From NCBI GenBank assembly GCA_039814545.1, contig JBCCBB010000133.1, positions 1-5,070 on the forward strand: a DNA stretch of 5,070 nt, in the 5' to 3' direction. The position numbers were made by a program, and so were the translations under genes. Shown here piece after piece: positions 1 to 4,101 of the stretch. The notes beneath the pieces were generated by a model that worked only from the letters and a program-made list of their open reading frames with translations, was not told where the DNA came from and searched no databases. The first letter of the stretch is position 1; every line of letters begins with the position of its first letter. The stretch comes from CALBPI01 sp039814545 (GTDB lineage: Bacteria; Pseudomonadota; Gammaproteobacteria; Steroidobacterales; Woeseiaceae).

Positions 1-477
1 GGCATTGAACGCGACGTCATCGTCGTGCCGGCCTTTACGGGGCTCGGCGCGCCTTACTGGGACCCGGACGCGCGCGGCGCCGTGCTGGGCCTCACACGTG
101 GCAGCGGCCGCGAGGCGCTGGTGACGGCCACGCTGCAGTCGGTCGCGCTGCAAACCTGGGACCTCGTGGGCGCGATTCGCGAAGACGGCGTCACGCCTGC
201 CGAGATTCGCGTCGATGGCGGCATGGTGGCCAACGATTGGTTCCTGCAGTTCCTGGCCGATGTGACGCGCAGCCACATTGAGCGGCCGCAGCAGACCGAG
301 TCGACGGTGCTGGGCGCCGCGGCGCTCGCAGGCCTGCAGGCGGGCGTATTTGATTCGCTGGACGCGCTGTCGGGCGCCTGGCAGCGCGATGTGGCGTTCG
401 CGCCGAAGCTTAGCGAGGCCGATGCCGCAATGCTCACGGATGCGTGGCGCGACGCTGTGGCGCGCGTTCGCGGCTAA
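1..477 (+). CDS. glpK: Glycerol kinase, C-terminal part (5' end outside window)
   Basis: Glycerol kinase phosphorylates glycerol to sn-glycerol 3-phosphate with ATP in the cytoplasm, feeding glycerol catabolism and phospholipid synthesis. The frame is open from base 1 with no start in view, and 158 residues remain of a family that is usually about 500 long. They match the C-terminal FGGY-kinase domain: PAFTGLGAPYWDPDARG at residues 10-26, the LGLTRGS stretch at 29-35, the FGGY signature region VDGGMVANDWFLQFLADV at 71-88, and a variant of the family's ETTALGAA motif, here ESTVLGAA, at 100-107. The GTG at 25 is internal, because the reading upstream of it is already kinase-like. The TAA at 475-477 interlocks with the stop of the convergent glycosyltransferase gene. 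The identity is firm; preference for glycerol over other FGGY substrates rests on the GLGAPYWDPDARG block typical of GlpK. Confidence 0.95.
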   Translation, partial: GIERDVIVVPAFTGLGAPYWDPDARGAVLGLTRGSGREALVTATLQSVALQTWDLVGAIREDGVTPAEIRVDGGMVANDWFLQFLADVTRSHIERPQQTESTVLGAAALAGLQAGVFDSLDALSGAWQRDVAFAPKLSEADAAMLTDAWRDAVARVRG

Positions 478-1541
478 GCTGCGGGCCGGTGCTCTACGAC
501 GCGTTGCGGGCCACGCGCGATGGGCGCGATCAGCGCGCCGGAGGTTGTCGTCACAAGCCGCGCTTCAAACTGCTGTGTCGAGCGCTGCCAGCTGTGCTCA
601 AGAGCATGGTCCCGGCACGCCTGTCGATCGATCTTCAGAGCCAGCTCGCTGGCGCATGACAGCGAGGTGTGGAGCGCGCCGGTCACGGCGTTTTTCACAA
701 CATCAATCGGGCCGGGCACCGGATAGGCCGCGACCGGCACACCGCAGGCCATGGCTTCCAGCATGACGAGGCCGAAGGTGTCTGTCCGACTTGGAAATAC
801 GAACACATCGGCTGAGGCGAGGATTGCCGCCAGCTCCTCGCCATACTTGTAGCCTGTGTAGATGCAGTCTGGGTAGTCGGCGCGCAAGCGTGCGAGGTCC
901 GGGCCGTCGCCTACGACGATCTTTCGGCCTTCGACGGCCATGCCCGTAAAGGCTTCTAGGTTCTTCTCAACCGCGACGCGACCGACGTAGATGTAGACCG
1001 GGCCGCCTCGCGGATCGCGCGCGGCCTCGCTCGGTCGAAACAGCGCGGTGTCAACGCCGCGACCCCAGAGTACGGGGTTGCGGAACCCGTTCTTGCGCAG
1101 TTCCTGCACGATGGCGGGTGTCGGTGCCAGGGTGCAGTGCGCGGCGTTGTGGAACCAGCGGATGAGTCGGTAGGTCCAGCGCTCAGGAATCGGAATGCGC
1201 TTGCGCACGTAGGCGGGAAACTGGGTGTGGTAGGACGTCGTAAAGGCGAGCTTGCGGCGCTTGCAGAATCGCCGTGCTGCAAGACCCAGCGGCCCCTCGG
1301 TTGCGATGTGGATCGCGTCGGGTGCATAAGCCTCGAGGTCGCGCCGCAGGCGCCGTCCTGGGAACAGCGACAGGCGGATCTCCGGGTAGTAGGGGCAGGG
1401 AATCGTGCGGAACGGTTCGGGCGTGAACATCCGCACGTCGTAGCCCAATTCACGCAGGCACTCAGCGGTCCGGGACAGGGTCGTGACGACACCATTGGTC
1501 TGTGGCAACCACGCATCAGTAACGATGGCGATACGCATCAT
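474..1541 (-). CDS. Family 4 glycosyltransferase (GT-B fold), possible diacylglycerol glycosyltransferase
   Basis: This is a 355-residue GT4 retaining glycosyltransferase. Visible motifs are the N-terminal MRIAIVTDAWLPQTNGVV (residues 2-19), the ARRF/SYHTQFPAYV region (89-112), WGRGVDTALFRP (159-170), the donor-domain strand YVGRVAVEKN (185-194), VGDGPDLARL (210-219), and the nucleotide-sugar motif SRTDTFGLVMLEAMACG (251-267), where the usual E-x7-E reads D254-x7-E262. GT4 members of this type include SqdX, PimB/MgtA-like enzymes and Agt-type lipid glycosyltransferases. I choose ATG 1541 because AGAAAGG lies 6 bases upstream at 1554-1548 and the N-terminus then matches the family; a TTG at 1559 would add six residues and sit nearly at the predicted transcript start. 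The last ~20 residues look non-conserved. A PhoB-box-like site precedes the gene. With a PAP2 phosphatase and a PlcP-like phosphoesterase nearby, I infer that it glycosylates diacylglycerol; the acceptor is not proven by sequence. Confidence 0.9.
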   Translation of the reverse strand: MMRIAIVTDAWLPQTNGVVTTLSRTAECLRELGYDVRMFTPEPFRTIPCPYYPEIRLSLFPGRRLRRDLEAYAPDAIHIATEGPLGLAARRFCKRRKLAFTTSYHTQFPAYVRKRIPIPERWTYRLIRWFHNAAHCTLAPTPAIVQELRKNGFRNPVLWGRGVDTALFRPSEAARDPRGGPVYIYVGRVAVEKNLEAFTGMAVEGRKIVVGDGPDLARLRADYPDCIYTGYKYGEELAAILASADVFVFPSRTDTFGLVMLEAMACGVPVAAYPVPGPIDVVKNAVTGALHTSLSCASELALKIDRQACRDHALEHSWQRSTQQFEARLVTTTSGALIAPIARGPQRVVEHRPAA

Positions 1542-1568
1542 GGGACGCCTTTCTGGCAAGTTTGCGCG

Positions 1569-1602
1569 ACGGTACCGGGTTCGGGTTACAGCACAATGAC
1601 AG
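1569..1602 (-). promoter_or_regulatory. PhoB-box-like promoter of the glycosyltransferase gene
   Basis: Read on the minus strand, 1602-1585 is CTGTCAT-TGTG-CTGTAAC. It compares with the known PhoB box (two CTGTCAT/C repeats separated by 4 bases) at 7/7 and 6/7 positions. Ten bases further on lies TACCGT (1574-1569), a weak -10 (3 of 6) at the spacing usual for PhoB-activated promoters, where the box replaces the -35. Transcription would then start near 1562, leaving a leader of about 20 bases containing the AGAAAGG ribosome site. The repeats and spacing are seen directly; PhoB binding is inferred. Confidence 0.72.
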
Positions 1603-1613
1603 GCTATTTTCAG

Positions 1614-1669
1614 GCGTCACGAAAGCGTCACGCGTCAGTCAATCCCCTGTCACTTGGACCGCGCATATT
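1614..1669 (+). promoter_or_regulatory. PhoB-box-like promoter of the PAP2 gene, four phased repeats
   Basis: Four 7-base units start exactly 11 bases apart: GCGTCAC (1614), GCGTCAC (1625), CAGTCAA (1636) and CTGTCAC (1647). The last matches the PhoB half-site perfectly and the others at about 5 of 7. Ten bases after the last unit is CATATT (1664-1669), a 4-of-6 match to a -10 box, so the array replaces a -35. Predicted transcription starts near 1676, just before the ribosome site at 1688-1694. Four tandem half-sites would fit two PhoB dimers. It lies back to back with the site facing the glycosyltransferase gene, 11 bases away. Confidence 0.72.
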
Positions 1670-1700
1670 CCGCGCAAGTTCATACGCGAGAGGGCACCTC

Positions 1701-2285
1701 ATGCATCCGTTGCTGTTGCGCGCCGACGCTTTCGAACGGCGAGTCTGTATTCGTATCAACACCTGGTCGCGAAACCTGATTTGCCGTGGCCTGTTTCGTG
1801 TGGCCAGTCGGCTTGGTGACGGCGTCGCCTGGTACACGCTGCTGATCGCGATCACGATCGCTGGAGGCCTGCCGGCGGCCGTCGCCATGCTGCACGTGGG
1901 ATTGACCGGCCTCGTTGGTGTCTACCTCTACAAGTTCCTCAAGACCCGGCTCGTGCGCTTGCGCCCATTCGTTGCGCACGGCGAGATCGTGGCGCGCACG
2001 GCGCCGCTCGACGAGTTCAGCTTTCCTTCGGGCCACACGTTGCACGCGGTGCTGTTCACAACCATGTTTGCCTACTACGTGCCGGCGCTCACAGCCGTCA
2101 CGCTGCCCTTCATGCTGCTCGTGGCCGCGTCGCGGGTCGTGCTGGGCTTGCACTACCCCACTGATGTCCTTGCGGGCGCGGCCATCGGTTTGATGCTGGC
2201 CGGTGTGAGCCTTGGCTTCGTCGATCTTGACCCCGTGCGGCTTGGGCCTGGCATCGATGCACTGAGGCTACTGTTGCCGTTCTAG
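1701..2285 (+). CDS. PAP2 superfamily membrane phosphatase
   Basis: This 194-residue integral membrane protein of the type 2 phosphatidic acid phosphatase superfamily has all three catalytic motifs: KTRLVRLRP (K81, R88, P89), FPSGH (108-112, H112) and SRVVLGLHYPTD (S144, R145, H151, D155). Hydrophobic segments at roughly 44-66, 67-80, 116-132, 133-150 and 156-174 suggest five to six membrane spans. Family members remove phosphate from phosphatidate, phosphatidylglycerol phosphate or undecaprenyl pyrophosphate, and the sequence alone does not choose among these. ATG 1701 is preferred because GAGAGGG (1688-1694) lies 6 bases before it; the same frame is open far upstream, but that part runs antisense to the glycosyltransferase and contains the promoter. 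The gene is divergent from the glycosyltransferase, appears PhoB-controlled and is followed by a terminator. In this setting, release of diacylglycerol from phosphatidate is the most attractive role, but this is inference. Confidence 0.9.
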   Translation: MHPLLLRADAFERRVCIRINTWSRNLICRGLFRVASRLGDGVAWYTLLIAITIAGGLPAAVAMLHVGLTGLVGVYLYKFLKTRLVRLRPFVAHGEIVARTAPLDEFSFPSGHTLHAVLFTTMFAYYVPALTAVTLPFMLLVAASRVVLGLHYPTDVLAGAAIGLMLAGVSLGFVDLDPVRLGPGIDALRLLLPF

Positions 2286-2305
2286 CTCGAAACCGAGAGC
2301 ACAGG

Positions 2306-2333
2306 AAAGGGCGCCCACGAGGCGCCCTTTTTT
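2306..2333 (+). terminator. Rho-independent terminator after the PAP2 gene, perhaps shared
   Basis: A perfect 10-base stem, AAAGGGCGCC (2306-2315) with GGCGCCCTTT (2321-2330), encloses the loop CACGA. The T run is TTTTTT (2328-2333). It begins 21 bases after the PAP2 stop. The same hairpin lies 21 bases beyond the stop of the minus-strand small gene, so it may also end that convergent operon, although on the minus strand its tail is only TTTCC. Confidence 0.9.
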
Positions 2334-2353
2334 GCGCTTGCTCGTGTGTCTAT

Positions 2354-2539
2354 TCAGGCTGTTTTGCGCATGACCCGATCGAGCCATGTCGGCAGGCGAT
2401 CGTTGTTGTTTTCGTCATCACGCGCCGCGCCCACTTTCGCGATGACCTGTCCGCGCCAGACCAACGCGGTGTTCGGCGCCGCGCCAGAGTCGTTATTGGC
2501 TGCGATCAATTCGCGTGAGTAGCGTTGCAAGATGTTCAT
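2354..2539 (-). CDS. Small protein of unknown family, copy A, in an operon with the phosphoesterase
   Basis: This 61-residue protein is of no family I recognise. It has no signal peptide or membrane span and a polar, charged middle. Its N-terminus MNILQRYSRELIAANNDS and C-terminal DRLPTWLDRVM are nearly the same as in the second copy at 3526-3708, while the middles differ. Between the copies, 16 of the first 18 residues are identical although eight of the 18 codons differ; six changes are silent, as expected for a protein under selection. I place the start at ATG 2539 to match the paralogue. An in-frame ATG at 2551, only 4 bases after the phosphoesterase stop, would add MDTK. Neither start has a strong ribosome site, so translation may be coupled to the upstream gene. 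Both ends could form short amphipathic helices, suggesting a membrane-surface or protein-binding peptide, but no function can be assigned. Confidence 0.78.
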   Translation of the reverse strand: MNILQRYSRELIAANNDSGAAPNTALVWRGQVIAKVGAARDDENNNDRLPTWLDRVMRKTA

Positions 2540-2555
2540 TTTCGTGTCCATTCGG

Positions 2556-3365
2556 TCAGGCAGCGTTCGGTGCGGCCACTAACAAGCTGTCGCCGGACCA
2601 CGTGATATCTCGCATTTGGCCCGACCCGTCTTCCACGAGCACGCTGCAGTGCTCCACCCAGTCGCCGTCGTTGTAGTAGCCGATGCCATCCTCTTCAACG
2701 CAGGCCGGCTTGTGGATGTGTCCGCAGACAATGCCGTCGAGGCCGCGTCGCCGCGCATGCAGTGTCGCCAAGCACTCGAATTCGTCGATGTACCGACGCG
2801 CGCTGCCTACTTTCATCTTCACCGCGCTCGCAAGTCGGATGCGGTCGTAACCCAGTCGCTTGCGAACGCGGTTGATGCCGACGTCGACATCTACCAGCCA
2901 CTGGTAAGCGGCCGAGCCGATGCGTTCCTTGAGTGATCCGATTCGCAGTTCCGAGTCGAACTGATCGCCATGCGTCACGAGCAGGCGACGCGAGTCTGCC
3001 GTTTCGTGGATCGTGTTGAGACGGAGTTTGACGCCCTTGAACTCGCTGCCTGCGAATGCACGCAGCCGTGCGTCATGGTTACCGGGGATGTAAGTCACCG
3101 CCATACCGGCCGCTGCAAGCTTGAAGATCTGGCGCATCACGGCCGTGTGGCTCGAAGGCCAGTGCACCGACTGTTGCATGCGCTCGAGGTCGATCACGTC
3201 ACCGACAAGGAACAAGTGTTCCACGTCACAGTGCTCGAGAAAGTCGAGGAGCAACTCGGCGCGACAACCGGCCGTGCCGAGGTGCAAGTCTGAAATGAAG
3301 GCACTGCGCGCACGCAGCGTGCCACCAGGTTCTGGAGAAGCTTGAGGCGTCGTCGCGTCGTTCAT
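2556..3365 (-). CDS. Calcineurin-like metallophosphoesterase, PlcP/LpxH-like family
   Basis: This 269-residue binuclear-metal phosphoesterase has the full set of metal-binding motifs: SDLHLG (D26, H28), VGDVID (D56), PGNHDAR (N96, H97, D98), VTHGDQFD (H132, D134) and CGHIHKP (H216, H218). YNDGDWVEHCSVLVE near the C-terminus is typical of the subfamily usually named UDP-2,3-diacylglucosamine diphosphatase. True LpxH has GNRD and GHTH, so this is probably not the lipid A enzyme. The same family includes PlcP, which cleaves phospholipid headgroups to leave diacylglycerol during phosphate starvation; context favours that role, but it is inferred. ATG 3365 is chosen because GGTGGGAG (3377-3370) precedes it and because the longer open frame, up to 3476, would cover a PhoB-box-like array. 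The first ~20 residues are a non-conserved polar tail. The small gene downstream begins within 16 bases of the stop, so the two are likely cotranscribed. Confidence 0.9.
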   Translation of the reverse strand: MNDATTPQASPEPGGTLRARSAFISDLHLGTAGCRAELLLDFLEHCDVEHLFLVGDVIDLERMQQSVHWPSSHTAVMRQIFKLAAAGMAVTYIPGNHDARLRAFAGSEFKGVKLRLNTIHETADSRRLLVTHGDQFDSELRIGSLKERIGSAAYQWLVDVDVGINRVRKRLGYDRIRLASAVKMKVGSARRYIDEFECLATLHARRRGLDGIVCGHIHKPACVEEDGIGYYNDGDWVEHCSVLVEDGSGQMRDITWSGDSLLVAAPNAA

Positions 3366-3394
3366 GGGTCTCCCACCAGTGTTGGCTTGGCGGA

Positions 3395-3450
3395 AGGGTG
3401 AACGCCACATGTGACGCAGCGATGACGGTTTCGAGAAGGTCCGGTGACGC
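3395..3450 (-). promoter_or_regulatory. PhoB-box-like array upstream of the metallophosphoesterase gene
   Basis: Read on the minus strand, 7-base units start every 11 bases: GCGTCAC (3450), CCTTCTC (3439, poor), CCGTCAT (3428) and GCGTCAC (3417). The core pair CCGTCAT-CGCT-GCGTCAC has the 7+4+7 layout of a PhoB box and matches the consensus at 6 and 5 of 7 positions. Ten bases later is CACCCT (3400-3395), a poor -10 (2 of 6). The half-site GCGTCAC also occurs twice at the PAP2 promoter. The phasing is seen directly; PhoB control is inferred and less secure than at 1585-1653. Confidence 0.58.
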
Positions 3451-3476
3451 CGTGCACTTACGGCCCGGGTGCGCAC

Positions 3477-3502
3477 AAAAAAGGCGCCGCAGTGGCGCCT
3501 TT
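3477..3502 (-). terminator. Rho-independent terminator of small gene copy B
   Basis: On the minus strand, a 9-base perfect stem AAAGGCGCC (3502-3494) and GGCGCCTTT (3488-3480) with loop ACTGC runs into six Ts (3482-3477). It lies 23 bases beyond the stop of the small gene at 3526-3708 and upstream of the phosphoesterase promoter, so it separates the two transcription units. The stem core is the same GGCGCC type as in the terminator at 2306-2333. Confidence 0.9.
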
Positions 3503-3525
3503 GCGGCCTTCGTGTTCGGCCGGTG

Positions 3526-3708
3526 TCAGCCCGTGTGCATCACCCGGTCCAGCCAGTCCGAAAGCTGATCCGTCTGGTTGTCTTCCTGACGCGTTGTGTC
3601 TCGGTGCTTCCTCACCGTTCTACGAGGAGCACGTGCGGTGCCAGGCTCTTCACTGGAGTCATTGTTGGCCGCGATCAATTCGCGTGAATAGCTTTGCAGG
3701 ACGTTCAT
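3526..3708 (-). CDS. Small protein of unknown family, copy B (paralogue of 2354-2539)
   Basis: This 60-residue protein starts MNVLQSYSRELIAANNDS and ends with DQLSDWLDRVM plus HTG, closely matching copy A at both ends. The centre (residues ~19-48) is rich in Arg, Thr, Glu and Asp, unrelated to copy A, and probably disordered. ATG 3708 is preferred: AAGGA stands 8 bases upstream (3721-3717) and this start aligns with copy A. In-frame ATGs at 3747 and 3717 would add 13 or 3 residues with no support from the paralogue. The copies share a 17-base identical stretch within the RELIA codons but otherwise differ mainly at silent positions, so the duplication is not recent. The gene has its own terminator, and I see no clear PhoB box or strong promoter before it. 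Function unknown; no membrane span or signal peptide. Confidence 0.78.
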   Translation of the reverse strand: MNVLQSYSRELIAANNDSSEEPGTARAPRRTVRKHRDTTRQEDNQTDQLSDWLDRVMHTG

Positions 3709-3997
3709 GGGGGGCATCCTTGATTGCGCAGCATGCGCTGCTGTCATTGCGAGGTCTGTAGGTCTCGTTTCGATTCGCTTCAGTAGTTAGATGTGCCGTC
3801 CAGTCAAAAGGTTGCAATTGACGGCGCGATAGCCTGATTCGACGGAAACACTACCATCATGTGGCGCTCCGTAAGCGGCAGGAGCGACGCCTTTCTTGAG
3901 TCGATCACTCCGCATTCCCGAGCCAGGCCGCCGAGCATTGGCCACCACCGCTCAGATGTGCTGGTCGTAACCCTTTGCTGTTTGTCGAGTTCGTAGT
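3709..3997. other. Intergenic stretch without a recognisable gene
   Basis: About 290 bases separate the minus-strand small gene from the phased-repeat promoter of the acyl-CoA synthetase. An open frame on the minus strand (3804-4169) crosses this area, but it has no family-like features and runs over the synthetase start. A modest hairpin, CGCTCC (3865-3870) with GGAGCG (3881-3886), is followed by CTTTCTT, which is too weak to call a terminator. The promoter of the small gene should lie near 3720-3820 on the minus strand. TTGACT at 3807-3802 resembles a -35, but no good -10 follows at normal spacing. Confidence 0.5.
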
Positions 3998-4066
3998 CTG
4001 AACCCGCGCTGTGACGTACCGATAACGGATTGCATACGGTTTGATAACGCCGCGCGGTGCTACACT
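3998..4066 (+). promoter_or_regulatory. Putative promoter with 11-base phased repeats before the acyl-CoA synthetase gene
   Basis: TGCTACACT (4058-4066) reads as an extended -10 (TGn plus TACACT, 4 of 6). Upstream, 7-base units start every 11 bases: CTGAACC (3998), CTGTGAC (4009), CGATAAC (4020), TGCATAC (4031) and TGATAAC (4042). The last ends 12 bases before the -10, as for an activator that replaces a -35. CTGTGAC is one base from a PhoB half-site, but the others are not, so this may be a degenerate PhoB array or the site of another OmpR-family regulator. The phasing is visible; the regulator is unknown. Confidence 0.4.
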
Positions 4067-4101
4067 CTCGCCGGAACTGGGACGGTCTGGGGGAGACCAC
4101 T

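Noticed and set aside
1137..1700. The PAP2 reading frame stays open for 564 bases upstream of ATG 1701.
   Set aside because: This part runs antisense to the well-supported glycosyltransferase and across its promoter region, it has no PAP2-like content, and the ribosome site at 1688-1694 supports the start at 1701.
3741..3747. An isolated perfect PhoB half-site CTGTCAT on the plus strand upstream of small gene copy B.
   Set aside because: There is no partner at 11 bases on either side, it points away from the small gene, and no plus-strand gene follows at promoter distance.
3865..3895. Possible hairpin terminator, CGCTCC with GGAGCG.
   Set aside because: Only six base pairs with a 10-base loop, and the following T-rich stretch is broken by C. 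No gene ends just upstream on that strand.
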